DNA of 34,317 bases from Thiomonas sp. X19. Its GTDB lineage: Bacteria > Pseudomonadota > Gammaproteobacteria > Burkholderiales > Burkholderiaceae_C. Position 1 is the first letter of the stretch. Each line of letters begins with the position of its first letter. The position numbers and the translations under genes are program-made. The DNA lies in the NCBI RefSeq assembly GCF_900089495.1, contig NZ_LT605203.1:3901109-3935425 (forward strand), read 5' to 3'. The notes beneath the pieces are model-generated. The model saw only the letters and a program-made list of their open reading frames with translations. It was not told the DNA's origin and made no database searches. Shown here in pieces: positions 12,892 to 22,208 of the stretch.

Positions 12892-13653
12892 TCAGACCAG
12901 GCCAGCGCTTGGGCGCTCGAACGCCGTGTCGTCCTGACGGAGCCGGGTTTCGGTCAGCAAACGGTGCAACTCATGCTTCACCACGCCGTAGCACTCACAC
13001 GCACAGGTCTGCAGCCCGATCGGATCAATAACCGTGATGTGGCCTCGGCGGTACCGGATATAGCCGCCTTCCTGCAGCCCTCCAGCAGCCTGCGTGACGC
13101 TTTCGCGGCGCATGCCCAACATACTGGCCACCAGCTCCTGCGTCATCACCAACTCTCCCGCTGGCGAACGATCGGCGGTTGACAGCAACCAGCGACTGAG
13201 CTGCTGCTCGATCGAATGATGGCGGTAGCAGACGGCCGCCTGGGTGATCTGCGTGATCAGCGCCTGGGTGTAGCGCAGCAGCAGGCGCCGCATCTGCCCC
13301 GGCCCCTCGAAGGCCCGCATCAGCGCGCTGCGGGGCAGCCGATAGCCATGCCCCGACGTCAGCACCACGGCGGAACTTGGCGTGGTGTCACCTCCCATGA
13401 AGAGCGCCATGCCGACCATGCCTTCGCGGCCGACTCCTGTGGTTTCCGCGGCGGCTCCCGTGACCGTTGCGGAATACAGCGAGATCACCGCCGTGGTCGG
13501 AAAGTAGGCATGCGGCAACAGCGTCCCAGGCTCATAAAGCACCTCGCCCAGCATCATCGGAACCAGTTCCAGGGCATCGTTCAGCCGCTCGAACTCCGCC
13601 GTGGGCAGGGCGGCGATCAGATGGTTTTGGTTGGGCGTGTGGAGTCTGGGCAT
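12892..13653 (-). CDS. Crp/Fnr-family transcriptional regulator
   Basis: A 253-aa regulator. Residues 10-130 form a cyclic-nucleotide-binding-like beta roll (LELVPMMLGEVLYEPGTLLP, HAYFPTTAVISLYS, VGREGMVGMALFMGG), but the cAMP phosphate cassette is missing, as is usual in this subgroup. Residues about 165-225 hold the winged helix with LVASMLGMRRESVTQAAGGL and GGYIRYRRGHITVID. A C-terminal CACEC cysteine cluster follows, a common feature of the group whose role is not known to me; it does not match the N-terminal cysteine set of FNR. It lies 19 bases after the REC-PAS gene and so is probably the transcriptional output of that set, or simply co-expressed. Confidence 0.88.
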   Translation of the reverse strand: MPRLHTPNQNHLIAALPTAEFERLNDALELVPMMLGEVLYEPGTLLPHAYFPTTAVISLYSATVTGAAAETTGVGREGMVGMALFMGGDTTPSSAVVLTSGHGYRLPRSALMRAFEGPGQMRRLLLRYTQALITQITQAAVCYRHHSIEQQLSRWLLSTADRSPAGELVMTQELVASMLGMRRESVTQAAGGLQEGGYIRYRRGHITVIDPIGLQTCACECYGVVKHELHRLLTETRLRQDDTAFERPSAGLV

Positions 13654-13672
13654 CGGAGCGCAGCGCTGCGTG

Positions 13673-14494
13673 CTACCTGCCTGATGTGACTTCCACGCCG
13701 ATGCCGCGGTAGCCCACGAAGCGACAGGCCTGATCGAACATCGGCTGCCCGCTGACCCGGAACTGCTGCCGCGATCCGTCGCTGTTGGTGCGGTGGAAGG
13801 CGAAGTCGAGGAAGGGCCGGCGGGCCGCGATGCTGTCTTGCAAGGCTTTGCGCTCTGCGAGGTCCCAGCCGTCGTCGAGATTCGGCGCCGAGCCCGCCGC
13901 CAATGGACCCACCCGAAGGCCGAGCATTTCCATCACCGGGCCCGAAACCTTGGTGAATTCACCGTGATCGTCCTGTTCCCAGTACCAGTCCGAGGCCAAC
14001 TCGGTCAGGCTGCGATAGCGGGCTTCGCTTTCCCGCAGCTCCGCGGTGCGCTCGCTCACGGCGCGTTCGAGGTCCTTGTTGTGGGCCTCCAGCTTTCGGT
14101 ACAGCAGTCGGACCTCCAGCATGTTGTGGATGCGGGTCTTGACCTCCACCAGGTCGAAGGGTTTGCTGATGAAGTCCTTGGCACCTGCCTGCAGCGCCCG
14201 CAACTTGTGGCCGGGCTGGGCGGTGAGCACGATGACCGGCAGGTAGCTCTCTTGTTCGTTGGTCTTCAGGGCTTCCATGACGCTGAACCCATCCATCGCC
14301 GGCATCTGCAAGTCAAGCAGGATCAGGTCGTAGTTGTCCCGGCGGTGCAGAGCGCAGACCTCGGCCGGCTTCATGGTCGACGCGACGCGGCTGTAGCCGG
14401 CCTCAGCCAGCAAGCGACTCAGGAGCCTCACATTGACATCCTGATCGTCCACAATCAGGATGTTGGCGCCCAGAATGTCGTGTTCTATGGTCAC
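13673..14494 (-). CDS. Response regulator with REC and PAS domains
   Basis: A 273-aa protein. Residues 10-125 are a receiver domain (ILIVDDQD at 12-19, phospho-acceptor Asp61 in LILLDLQMPAMDGF, VIVLTAQ and ISKPFD with the conserved Lys). Residues 128-155 form a coiled coil (RLLYRKLEAHNKDLERAVSE), and 155-270 a PAS domain (YRSLTELASDWYWEQDDHGE, later FRTNSDGSRQQFRVSG-like motif and GYRGIGVEVT). There is no DNA-binding or enzymatic output domain. The GTG start at 14494 overlaps the stop of the hybrid kinase (GTGA), so it is co-translated with it and should be its partner. It likely passes the signal by protein contact. Confidence 0.92.
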   Translation of the reverse strand: MTIEHDILGANILIVDDQDVNVRLLSRLLAEAGYSRVASTMKPAEVCALHRRDNYDLILLDLQMPAMDGFSVMEALKTNEQESYLPVIVLTAQPGHKLRALQAGAKDFISKPFDLVEVKTRIHNMLEVRLLYRKLEAHNKDLERAVSERTAELRESEARYRSLTELASDWYWEQDDHGEFTKVSGPVMEMLGLRVGPLAAGSAPNLDDGWDLAERKALQDSIAARRPFLDFAFHRTNSDGSRQQFRVSGQPMFDQACRFVGYRGIGVEVTSGR

Positions 14495-16629
14495 GGACTT
14501 GTCGCCTCGTCGATGCTGCGCAGCGATCGGGTCTGCGCCTCTTGCAGGGCCAGATCCAGGGTTTCCATGAACGCGTCGACCTTGATCGGTTTGGTGAGAT
14601 AGCGGAAAAACCCGGCTTCCAACCCCTTCTCGATGTCTCTGGGCATGGCGTTCGCGCTGAGTGCGATCACCGGAATGTGCGCGGTGATCGGGTCACCGGC
14701 GAGGATCTTGAGCGCCGTGACACCGCTGATGCCGGGCAAATTGATGTCCATCAGGATGACCTCGGGCATCGCTGCGCAGGCCAATTCGATGCCGCGCCGG
14801 CCGTCCTTCGCACTCAGCAGATGGATGTCCGGGCGACGTTCCAGGAGCCGGGAAACCAGCATCAGATTCGCCGGATTGTCTTCCACGCAGAGCACGGTGC
14901 GCAGCGGCGTGTCGACCGCGATGCCCGCGGGGGCTGTGGCAACCGGCAGCGTGGCCTCGGAAGGAATTTCAAGGCCCTGAGCCGCCCCCAGCTCGACCCA
15001 GAACAAGCTGCCAACGCCGACCGTGCTGTCAACACCAATCTCGCCACCCATCAACTCGACCAGCTGTTTGCAGACCACCAGGCCGATCCCGGTGCCTTCC
15101 TCGACACCAGCTTCCTGACCAAGACGATTGAAGGGCTGGAACAGTTGTGCGAGCTTGTCGGCCGGCAAGCCCTCTCCCGTGTCCTGGAAACTGACGCGGA
15201 TGCGCCCCCCCAGGCTGGCGTGGCAACTGACCTCGACCATGCCGCCCACGCGGTTGTATTTGATCGCGTTGGAGAGCAGGTTGACAAAGATCTGCTTGAC
15301 CCGCGTGCGATCTGCCTTGACAAACAAAGGACGGTCAGGCGGACGAAAGCTGACGTTGATACCGCTCTTGCGCGCCTGGGGTTCGATCATCGCCTGACAA
15401 TCGCCGAGCACTTCAGCCAGCGACATGGGCTCTGGCGACAAGGACAGCTTGCCGGACTCGATGAGGGCCAGATCGAGAATCTCGTTGATCAGCTCCAGCA
15501 GGTACCAGCCGGCCTGGAGGATCTGGTCGATGCTGTCCTTCTGGGCAGGTGTCGGCGGCGGTGAGCCCGAGTCCATCAGTTGCGCGAAGCCGAGAATCGC
15601 ATTCAGCGGCGAGCGCAGTTCGTGGCTCATGCTGGACAAGAACTCCGACTTCGCCTGGTTGGCGCGCTCCGCTGTGATCTTGGCGCCCTGGAGTTCGAGG
15701 TTCGTTTCGCGCAAGGCCGAATCGAGGCGCTTGCGCTCGGTGACGTCCCTCGCCGCGGCGATCACCCCGCGCAGCTTCCGGTCCCGGTCATAGAACGGCG
15801 TCGCGTTGCAGGACACCACGGTTTCGCGCTGGTCGGCGGCGCTGGCGGTCAACTCGTAGTTGGTGACCTTCTTCTCGCTCAAGACCCGCTCGATGCACAC
15901 CTGCGCGCGCTCAGAATCGGTGAAGTAGCGCTTGAAGGGCGTGCCGATCAACGCGTCGCGGCTTCGGCCGGTGAGCACCTCGGCCTGCTCGTTGACGTCG
16001 GTGATCATGCCGGACGGGTCGGTGGTGATCAGCGCGTCGACGATGGATTCGATCAGGGACCGCGTGTAGAAATGCTGGTCGCGCAGGCGCTGATCCAGCC
16101 GTTCCTGCTCGGCTTCCACCTGCTTGCGCACCGTGTTGTCGGTGCCGATGAGCAAGTAGCCGATGATCGCGTTCTGCGCGTCTCGCAGCGCCGTGACCGA
16201 GACGACGGCTGGCAAGCGACTGCCGTTCTTGCGCAGGTAGGTCAGATCGTAGATGTCCTCGATCCCGCGCGAAGCCTTGAACACGAGGGCTTCGAAGCCC
16301 GGAGCGATGACGGTGCCGAACTCCACGCTCAGAGCCTGGGCGCGCAGGATCACTTCCTGTGGATCGGAGAAGTCAGCCGGGGTGATGCGGTTCATCACGT
16401 CGGCAGCCGCGTAGCCCAGCATGCGCTCGGCGCCAATGTTGAAGAGTTGGATGACGCCCTTGTCGTCGGTGGCGATGCTCGAGAAGTTGGCGCTGTTGAG
16501 GATCGCACTTTGCAGTGCGCCCGTCTTCAGCAGGGCCGTTTGACGACGTGCCTCCATGCCGCCGCGCGACGTCGCGGAGGTTGAGAGCGTCGTGGCTTGT
16601 CGACCTGACCTGGACTTGTCAGGTTTCAT
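14491..16629 (-). CDS. Hybrid sensor histidine kinase (PAS-PAS-HisKA-HATPase-REC)
   Basis: A 712-aa soluble kinase with no transmembrane segment. Two PAS domains (about 40-165 and 185-298; the second ends GVIAAARDVTERKRL) lead into a short coiled coil, the HisKA helix FLSSMSHELRSPLNAILGFA with phospho-acceptor His336, and the ATPase with N box NLLSNAIKYN, G1 DTGEGLP and G2 GTGIGLVVC (about 512-520). A C-terminal receiver (577-695) has Asp628 in VILMDINLPGISG. Cytosolic PAS sensing suggests redox or a small ligand; the PAS cofactor cannot be told. It is first in a tight set with REC-PAS and Crp/Fnr genes. The first 25 residues are low complexity, so a later start is possible. Confidence 0.93.
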   Translation of the reverse strand: MKPDKSRSGRQATTLSTSATSRGGMEARRQTALLKTGALQSAILNSANFSSIATDDKGVIQLFNIGAERMLGYAAADVMNRITPADFSDPQEVILRAQALSVEFGTVIAPGFEALVFKASRGIEDIYDLTYLRKNGSRLPAVVSVTALRDAQNAIIGYLLIGTDNTVRKQVEAEQERLDQRLRDQHFYTRSLIESIVDALITTDPSGMITDVNEQAEVLTGRSRDALIGTPFKRYFTDSERAQVCIERVLSEKKVTNYELTASAADQRETVVSCNATPFYDRDRKLRGVIAAARDVTERKRLDSALRETNLELQGAKITAERANQAKSEFLSSMSHELRSPLNAILGFAQLMDSGSPPPTPAQKDSIDQILQAGWYLLELINEILDLALIESGKLSLSPEPMSLAEVLGDCQAMIEPQARKSGINVSFRPPDRPLFVKADRTRVKQIFVNLLSNAIKYNRVGGMVEVSCHASLGGRIRVSFQDTGEGLPADKLAQLFQPFNRLGQEAGVEEGTGIGLVVCKQLVELMGGEIGVDSTVGVGSLFWVELGAAQGLEIPSEATLPVATAPAGIAVDTPLRTVLCVEDNPANLMLVSRLLERRPDIHLLSAKDGRRGIELACAAMPEVILMDINLPGISGVTALKILAGDPITAHIPVIALSANAMPRDIEKGLEAGFFRYLTKPIKVDAFMETLDLALQEAQTRSLRSIDEATSP

Positions 16630-17112
16630 GAGGGGATGGTGAGGATCAACTTCGGGGACTCCGGGCTTTGGGGGCGCCGGAACGGGCGGGATGACGCGGA
16701 TCGGTCATTTCGAAATGATCGCGCCAGCCCTCAACGCGCGTCTGTGCGCTGGCAGACAGACACAGGGGCGCTGGCGTGGCTGTGTTGCGGTCGCGTCGGG
16801 CTGCACGGGTGCCCAAAGGTCGCGGGCGCCCAGGACCGACGCATGCCCCGGGCGGGAGCCGGACTGTGCCCGGACGTTCCGAATGGGGCCACCCCATCCA
16901 CGCTCGGCCGGCGCGTGAGCCCAGTCCCGGCCACACAGGCGTGGTGCCAATTCCCATGGACTGCTTGCTTGGCAGTACCTGGGCCTGGCGAATCCGTCAC
17001 CCGGAAAGGCGACTGGCAGACGACAACACCTGGCCGAACCGCGACCGTGGCTGTTCGACCCTTTGCCGGCGCGCGGCGTGCAATGCGTGACGGAGTGGCG
17101 ATCGGGCAAACT
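16630..17112. other. Intergenic region without a gene
   Basis: Very GC-rich. Several frames stay open on both strands but none has protein-like composition or a family I know. It separates the gamma-carbonic-anhydrase-like gene from the kinase set and must hold the kinase promoter; I could not point to a convincing -35/-10 pair. Confidence 0.5.
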
Positions 17113-17706
17113 TCAGGCGCTCTCGTCGGAGATGTGGGAAGCCAGTGTTTCCGATAGGCGCTGCGTCAGCTTGACCATGGAAGCCTGCTCGCGCTCAAAG
17201 CCGTAGACCGTCAGTGGAAAGTTCAGCGGCTTCTGCAGCGCCCAGATGCGCTCATGCTGATCGGGAGCGATGATCTGCGCCGGATTGCCAACGGCAACCC
17301 AGCCGATGGGTACGGTCGCCCCGGCGGGCAGGTGCGTTCTCAAGTGGACGACGCCATGGATGCGCACTTCGCTTCCCTTGCCCAAATGGGACGCGTGGAA
17401 CACCGCTGCACCCGTGGCAATGAAAACCTCGTCCTCGATCGTGCTGCCGACAACATGCGCATTCGGACCGATCAGGCAGTTCCGGCCAATGCGCAATGGG
17501 TGTTTGGCGGAGCTCCGTAAAACGGCATTCTCCATCACGATGCACTCTTGACCGATGACGATCGAGCCGCCTTCGGCGATGACCTGGGCTCCATACTGGA
17601 TCCGGCATCCAGGACCAACCGTCACATCACCACAAAGCACCGCGTTCGGTGCAATCCAGGCGTCGCGGTCGACCGATGGTTTCTTGCCATTATGGGTGAA
17701 GAGCAT
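17113..17706 (-). CDS. Left-handed beta-helix protein, gamma-carbonic-anhydrase-like
   Basis: A 197-aa hexapeptide-repeat protein. Residues 15-140 carry successive I/V/L-G-x-x turns (NAVLCGDVTVGPGCRIQYGA, IVIGQECIVMENAVLR, LRIGRNCLIGPNAHVVGS, ATGAAVFHASHLGKGSEVRI), the pattern of LbH folds. His residues in HPLRIG (about 69), HVVG (84) and HASHLG (104, 107) are candidates for the Zn/Fe site of the gamma class, but the acidic Glu pair of CamH is not clear; PaaY/CaiE-like relatives are equally near. It could hydrate CO2 or act as an acyl-transferase relative. GGAGA ahead of ATG 17706. It stands alone; no partner gene is adjacent. Confidence 0.85.
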   Translation of the reverse strand: MLFTHNGKKPSVDRDAWIAPNAVLCGDVTVGPGCRIQYGAQVIAEGGSIVIGQECIVMENAVLRSSAKHPLRIGRNCLIGPNAHVVGSTIEDEVFIATGAAVFHASHLGKGSEVRIHGVVHLRTHLPAGATVPIGWVAVGNPAQIIAPDQHERIWALQKPLNFPLTVYGFEREQASMVKLTQRLSETLASHISDESA

Positions 17707-18027
17707 GCCGGTCTCCGGGGTTGGAAAATTTGAGCGCCTGAAGTTTGAAACTCACGGATGCGAACGGCAGGACTCACCTACGGGAAGATTGATCACGGTC
17801 GCGGCGGTGTGCATGTCCGTTTCCTGGCACCGGATTGGGCGTCTGTCGACAAGGCAGGCCATGGCCGTTGGCCGCCCGAGAGCCTGCCCGGCACCAACAT
17901 GGCTTCCAATTCGAGGACTCCCATGCTGCGCCATTATCGAGGACGATTTCAACAGAGCTCATTCCAGAGGCCATCAGTTTTACCCCCCCCCCGACATGGT
18001 CAGGCTCCCCAGGTTCATGATGTGCCC
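17707..18027. other. Intergenic region without a gene
   Basis: No credible gene. It holds the promoter region of the hexapeptide-protein gene and a C run (about 17983-17991). A stretch near 17915-17937, reverse complemented, resembles 23 bases of the IS110 leader (about 34088-34110) at about 18 positions, which is too short to be trusted. Confidence 0.4.
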
Positions 18028-18109
18028 CTCTCAAGGAAACGCAGGGCCGTCCCAAGTTTCCTTGACCCCCACGGGGGGGCGGGTCGGCGAGCCGACCCTG
18101 GGGGCGCTC
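18028..18109 (-). repeat. Two-hairpin dispersed repeat, copy C (inverted)
   Basis: The reverse complement matches copy B nearly base for base. Hairpin 2 pairs TCAAGGAAAC (18031-18040) with GTTTCCTTGA (18056-18065); hairpin 1 pairs GGGTCGGC (18081-18088) with GCCGACCC (18091-18098). It lies about 130 bases before the IS5-type relic. Confidence 0.88.
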
Positions 18110-18239
18110 AGAGGGCGCAGACGAAAACAACATCGCGCGCGTTGTGCTCGGATCGAGGCCCAGGTTGGCGGGGTGGCAGATGGCGACGAAGGCGCGCGGC
18201 GAGCAAGCGGGGCGCCAGCCCGTTATGAGCGTTACGAGC

Positions 18240-18603
18240 GCCGCCATAGGGTCAACGCCTGCTGCGACGCGCTGCGCACGGGCTGCGCCTGGCGGCGACA
18301 CGGGGTTCGATGCCGGCAAGAAGGGACAGCCATCGAAGAGGCTCACGGCATCCGCGTGGACATCGCGCGCCACCCCGGCAACCGCAGCGCGAGCATGTGG
18401 CAAGACGCGCAACAGCCCCTGTGGCCCGAGGGCGTCCCAGGGGCTTCGTCGTGCAGGCCAAGCGTTGGGTTGTCGAGCGCACGCAGGCCTGGAACGAGCG
18501 CGTACCCCGCCTCATGGCACACCATGACCGGTCAAACTGGGCTCCCCTCGCATGGGTCTGGCTGGCCAAAGCGCGTATCCTCGCCACCAGACTGGCCGCT
18601 TAG
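18240..18603 (+). pseudogene. IS5-family transposase relic
   Basis: Three frames hold pieces of one transposase in the right order: RRHRVNACCDALRTGCAWR (about 18240-18298; the LRTGCxWR box of the N-terminal domain), then GGDTGFDAGKKGQPSKR (about 18292-18342; the GGxxGxDAGKKxxGRKR box after the first catalytic Asp region), then RGRPRGFVVQAKRWVVERTQ and AWNERVPRL to TAG 18601-18603 (the C-terminal region with the catalytic Glu in VVERT). A large part between boxes is deleted, so it is inactive. No terminal repeats were found. Confidence 0.7.
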
Positions 18604-18664
18604 GGCGATACTGCAGTGCTACCGCTGCGGCACAATCCAACTCCGCCCATACTCCGCCATCCCC

Positions 18665-19432
18665 ATGCGCCTGCTGCTTGTCGAAGACGATGCCATGATC
18701 GGCGAGAGCGTGCTCGACGCGCTGCGCGACGACGGCTACGCGGTGGATTGGGTGCGCGACGGCCAGATGGCCGACGCCGCCTGGAGCACCGAGCATTACG
18801 ACCTGGTGCTGCTCGACCTCGGCCTGCCCCGGCTCGACGGTCTGCAGGTGCTGAAAAAGGCACGCGCCCGGCGCGACCGCACTCCGGTGCTCATCGCCAC
18901 CGCGCGCGACGCGGTGCAGGCCCGCATCGCCGGGCTCGATGCCGGTGCCGACGACTATGTGCTCAAGCCGTATGACCTCGACGAGTTGCAGGCCCGCATC
19001 CGCGCCTTGCTGCGCCGCGCCGCCGGCCGCGCCGAGCCGGTGTTCGAGCACGGCCCGGTGCGCCTGAACCCGGCCACCCACGAAGCCACCTTCGAGGGTC
19101 ATCCGGTGCAACTCTCGCAGCGCGAATGGGCGGTGCTGGAAGCGCTGATTGCGCGCCCCGGCATCATTCTCTCGCGCACCCAGCTCGAAGAAAAACTCTA
19201 CAGCTGGAAAGACGAGATCTCCAGCAACGCGGTGGAGGTGTATGTGCACAGCCTGCGCAAAAAGCTGGGTGCCGATTTCATCCGCAACATTCGCGGCATG
19301 GGCTACGTGATCTCGCGCGAAGCCCCAGCGACGCATCGCGGCACAGGGGCCGATCCGGCCGATCCGGCCGACACGGCACGCGGCGCCAGCGATGTCAGCG
19401 GCGACGCAGGCGATGAGGGAGGCGAGGCGTGA
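18665..19432 (+). CDS. OmpR/PhoB-family response regulator (QseB/TctD-like)
   Basis: A 255-aa response regulator. The receiver (1-115) has acidic Glu7-Asp8-Asp9, phospho-acceptor Asp51 in LVLLDLGLPRLDGL, the ATARD switch and LKPYD with conserved Lys. The winged helix (about 125-222) has LSQREWAVLEALIARPGIIL and NAVEVYVHSLRKKLGADFIR, followed by IRGMGYVI. A tail of about 30 residues after the domain is rich in Ala, Asp and Gly with a repeated ADP (GADPADPADTA); it is not part of the family and may be a linker of no function. ATG 18665 starts the domain directly; the open frame extends far upstream through the transposase relic but is not coding there. Overlaps the kinase start (GTGA). Confidence 0.92.
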   Translation: MRLLLVEDDAMIGESVLDALRDDGYAVDWVRDGQMADAAWSTEHYDLVLLDLGLPRLDGLQVLKKARARRDRTPVLIATARDAVQARIAGLDAGADDYVLKPYDLDELQARIRALLRRAAGRAEPVFEHGPVRLNPATHEATFEGHPVQLSQREWAVLEALIARPGIILSRTQLEEKLYSWKDEISSNAVEVYVHSLRKKLGADFIRNIRGMGYVISREAPATHRGTGADPADPADTARGASDVSGDAGDEGGEA

Positions 19433-20778
19433 AATCCCTGCGCGCTCAATTGCTGGTGCTGCTCACCGCGGCCGTGCTGCTCGCCGCCCTGGTGCAGGCG
19501 GTGGTGGTGTTCAACAGCGCCATGCGCGAAGCCGATGCGGTGTTCGACTACCACCTGCAGCAACTCGCCCTGTCGCTGGCCAGCGGCGACCTCGGCCTGC
19601 CTGGCTTCGGCCCGAATGCCGACGACCATAACGGCGTGGACTATGTGGTGCAGGTCTGGGCCCCGGACGGCCAGCGCATCTATGTTTCGCGCCCGCGGCT
19701 GGAACTGCCCGATCAGGCGGTGCTGGGCTATGCCAATGTGGATGTCGGCGCGCAGCAATGGCGCGTGTTTTCCATGCAGGCGGGCGGGCGCACCATCCAG
19801 GTGGCGCAGCCCTTGCTCAGCCGCCGCGCCCTCGCCCTGACCTTCGCCTTCAATTCCGTCTGGCCCATGTTGCTGATCGCCCCGCTCCTGCTGCTGGCCG
19901 TGGCCTGGGTGGTGCGGCGTTCGCTCAAGCCCTTGCGCTCGCTGTCGCAGGAGTTGGAAAACCGGGCCGCCACCTCTTTCGACCCCATCGACCCGCAACC
20001 GGTGATGCAGGAAATGCAACCCGTGGTGCGCGCCATGAACGGCCTGTTCACACGCACCCGCCAGGCCTTCGACACGCAGCAGATGTTCGTGGCCGACGCC
20101 GCCCACGAACTGCGTTCGCCGCTGGCCGCGCTCAAGGTGCAGATCCAGATGCTCGGCCGCGCGCAGGATGAGGCCACCCGCCAGGTCGCACTGCAGCGCC
20201 TGGGCTCGGGCCTGGACCGCGCCACGCATCTGGTCGAGCAACTGCTCGCCCTGGCACGCGCCGACTCCAGTGGACAGGAAGCCGCCGCGCCCAGTTCGCT
20301 CACCCAGGCCGCGCGACTGGCCTTGTCCGACACGCTGGAACTGGCGCAAACACGCGGCGTCGACGCCGGGCTGGAGCAGGCCGAGGAACTCACCGTGCAA
20401 GCCCCACCCAACGGCCTGCGCATGCTGGCCCGCAATCTGCTGGACAACGCCTTGCGCTACACCCCGGCGGGCGGGCGGGTGGACGTGCGGGTGCGGCGCG
20501 AAGGCAGCCGGGCCGTGCTCGAAGTGGACGATTCCGGCCCCGGCATTCCGGTGGACGACCGGGCGCGCGTGTTCGATCGCTTCTACCGCCGCGAGAACGC
20601 GCCACCCGGTGGCAGCGGCCTGGGCCTGGCCATCGTGCAAAGCGTGGCGGAACGCAGCGGCGCCCAGCTCAGCCTGCTGGATTCACCCCTCGGCGGGCTG
20701 CGGGTGCGGGTGGAATTCCCGGCCGTTGTGGCGTCGGTCGCGGCGGCGGCCACGGACCACGGGCCGGCGCCCGGATAA
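19429..20778 (+). CDS. Membrane sensor histidine kinase (QseC-like)
   Basis: A 449-aa kinase of the QseC/PmrB/TctE group. A membrane segment lies at 8-30, a periplasmic domain of about 110 residues at 31-140, and a second segment at 144-163 (VWPMLLIAPLLLLAVAWVV). Then come a HAMP-like linker, HisKA with His226 in FVADAAHELRSPLAALK, the N box NLLDNALRYTP, G1 DSGPGIP, the F box FDRFYR and G2 GGSGLGLAIV. The periplasmic part has the AVFDYHLQQLALSL signature of the two-component sensor N-terminal domain found in QseC relatives. GTG 19429 overlaps the regulator stop, so the two are translated together. The stimulus is unknown; metal or pH signals are usual in this group. Confidence 0.93.
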   Translation: MKSLRAQLLVLLTAAVLLAALVQAVVVFNSAMREADAVFDYHLQQLALSLASGDLGLPGFGPNADDHNGVDYVVQVWAPDGQRIYVSRPRLELPDQAVLGYANVDVGAQQWRVFSMQAGGRTIQVAQPLLSRRALALTFAFNSVWPMLLIAPLLLLAVAWVVRRSLKPLRSLSQELENRAATSFDPIDPQPVMQEMQPVVRAMNGLFTRTRQAFDTQQMFVADAAHELRSPLAALKVQIQMLGRAQDEATRQVALQRLGSGLDRATHLVEQLLALARADSSGQEAAAPSSLTQAARLALSDTLELAQTRGVDAGLEQAEELTVQAPPNGLRMLARNLLDNALRYTPAGGRVDVRVRREGSRAVLEVDDSGPGIPVDDRARVFDRFYRRENAPPGGSGLGLAIVQSVAERSGAQLSLLDSPLGGLRVRVEFPAVVASVAAAATDHGPAPG

Positions 20779-20779
20779 C

Positions 20780-20798
20780 CCGGCGCTCAGGACGCCGG
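20780..20798. terminator. Hairpin between convergent kinase and lysC
   Basis: CCGGCG (20780-20785), seven-base loop, CGCCGG (20793-20798). It covers the lysC stop codon and follows the kinase stop by one base, so it could slow both transcripts, but neither side has a T tract. Confidence 0.3.
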
Positions 20799-22043
20799 CG
20801 CGTCCAGGTCGAACGCCTTGTGCAAGGCGCGCACCGCCAGTTCGAGGTACTTCTCCTCGATCAGCACCGAGACCTTGATTTCCGAGGTGGAAATCATCTG
20901 GATGTTGATGCCTTCCTCCGACAGCGTGCGGAACATCTTGCTGGCCACGCCGGCGTGCGAGCGCATGCCGACGCCGACGATGGACACCTTGCAGGCTTTC
21001 GGGTCGCCGATGATGTCTTTGGCGCCGATATGCGCCTGGATGCTGGTCTTGAGAATGTCCAGCGTGCGGGCGTAGTCGCCGCGGCCGACGGTGAAGGAGA
21101 AGTCGGTGTAGCCGTCGACGCTCTGGTTCTGCACGATCATGTCGACATCGATGTTCGCGCCGCCCACCGCGCTCAGAATTTGGTAGGCGATCCCCGGGCG
21201 ATCGGGCACGCGCACGACGGTGATCTTGGCTTCATCGCGGGCGAAGGCGATGCCGGAGACGACGGCTCGTTCCATGGTCTGGTCTTCCTCGAAGGTGATG
21301 AGTGTGCCGCTGCGCATTTCCTGCTCCAGCGGAATGTCGCAGGGCGTGAGACTGGAGAGCACGCGCAAGCGCACGCGGTATTTGCCGGCGAATTCCACCG
21401 AGCGCGTCTGCAGCACCTTGGAGCCCAGGCTGGCCATTTCCAGCATTTCCTCGAAGGTGATGGTGGACAGCTTGCTGGCCTCCGGCACGACGCGCGGGTC
21501 GGTGGTGTAGACGCCATCGACATCGGTGTAGATCTGGCATTCGTCGGCGCCCAGCGCCGCGGCCAGGGCCACGCCCGAGGTGTCGGAGCCGCCACGACCC
21601 AGGGTGGTGATGTTGCCGGCATCGTCCACGCCCTGGAAACCGGCGACGACGACGATCATGCCGGCATCCAGATCGGCGCGCATGCGCGTCTGGTCGATGG
21701 ATTCGATGCGCGCCTTGGTGAACGCGCTATTGGTGCGGATGCCGACCTGAAAGCCCGTGTAGCTGCGCGCCTCGCGCCCCTGCGCCTTCAGCGCCATGGC
21801 CAGCAGGCCGATGCTGACCTGCTCGCCGGTGGAGGCCACCACGTCGAGTTCGCGCGGATCGGGGTCGGGCTGGATTTCGCGGGCCATGGCGATGAGCCGG
21901 TTGGTCTCACCCGACATGGCCGACACCACCACCACGACCTGATGCCCGGCATCGGCCCATTTGATGGCGCGGCGCGCGACGTTCTTGATGCGTTCGACGG
22001 AACCGACCGAGGTGCCGCCGTATTTCTGGACGATGAGCGCCAT
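20787..22043 (-). CDS. lysC: Aspartate kinase
   Basis: A 418-aa aspartokinase, which phosphorylates aspartate in the first step to lysine, threonine, methionine and diaminopimelate. Marks are [13 protein letters not shown] (7-19), the amino-acid kinase core [46 protein letters not shown], and two C-terminal ACT domains (from about 265; [20 protein letters not shown] and [20 protein letters not shown]), which form the Lys/Thr feedback site. Length matches the monofunctional class. ATG 22043 is the family start. It is the end of a minus-strand run and convergent with the kinase. Confidence 0.97.
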   Translation of the reverse strand: MALIVQKYGGTSVGSVERIKNVARRAIKWADAGHQVVVVVSAMSGETNRLIAMAREIQPDPDPRELDVVASTGEQVSIGLLAMALKAQGREARSYTGFQVGIRTNSAFTKARIESIDQTRMRADLDAGMIVVVAGFQGVDDAGNITTLGRGGSDTSGVALAAALGADECQIYTDVDGVYTTDPRVVPEASKLSTITFEEMLEMASLGSKVLQTRSVEFAGKYRVRLRVLSSLTPCDIPLEQEMRSGTLITFEEDQTMERAVVSGIAFARDEAKITVVRVPDRPGIAYQILSAVGGANIDVDMIVQNQSVDGYTDFSFTVGRGDYARTLDILKTSIQAHIGAKDIIGDPKACKVSIVGVGMRSHAGVASKMFRTLSEEGINIQMISTSEIKVSVLIEEKYLELAVRALHKAFDLDAPAS

Positions 22044-22208
22044 GATTGCGTTGGAAGGGAACGAGAAGGCGCGCAAACCCCCAGTGCGCGCCCGCTGCGG
22101 AAAGCCGGAAATTATAGGCAGCACGTTTCTCCATGCATGGAGGAGACTCACGGCCACAGGTCGTTTCGCATCCCTCGGGGGCGGCAAGGCCGCAGCAGGA
22201 CGCTCCGC

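Noticed and set aside
16636..17157. Open frame of 173 codons upstream of the hybrid kinase
   Set aside because: High GC keeps several frames open here; the peptide has no recognisable pattern and no ribosome site.
17915..17937. Likeness to the IS110 leader near 34088-34110
   Set aside because: About 18 of 23 bases and no extension; probably chance.
17555..18664. Long N-terminal extension of the OmpR-type regulator
   Set aside because: The frame runs through a repeat and a transposase relic; the receiver domain begins at ATG 18665.
22128..22145. Palindrome CTCCATGCATGGAG before lysC, and a similar GCCATGCATGGC before accA
   Set aside because: Short NsiI-centred palindromes; two differing cases are not enough to call a shared operator.
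20787..22187. Longer form of lysC starting at 22187
   Set aside because: The added 48 residues have no family likeness; aspartokinases start at the [10 protein letters not shown] segment (22043).
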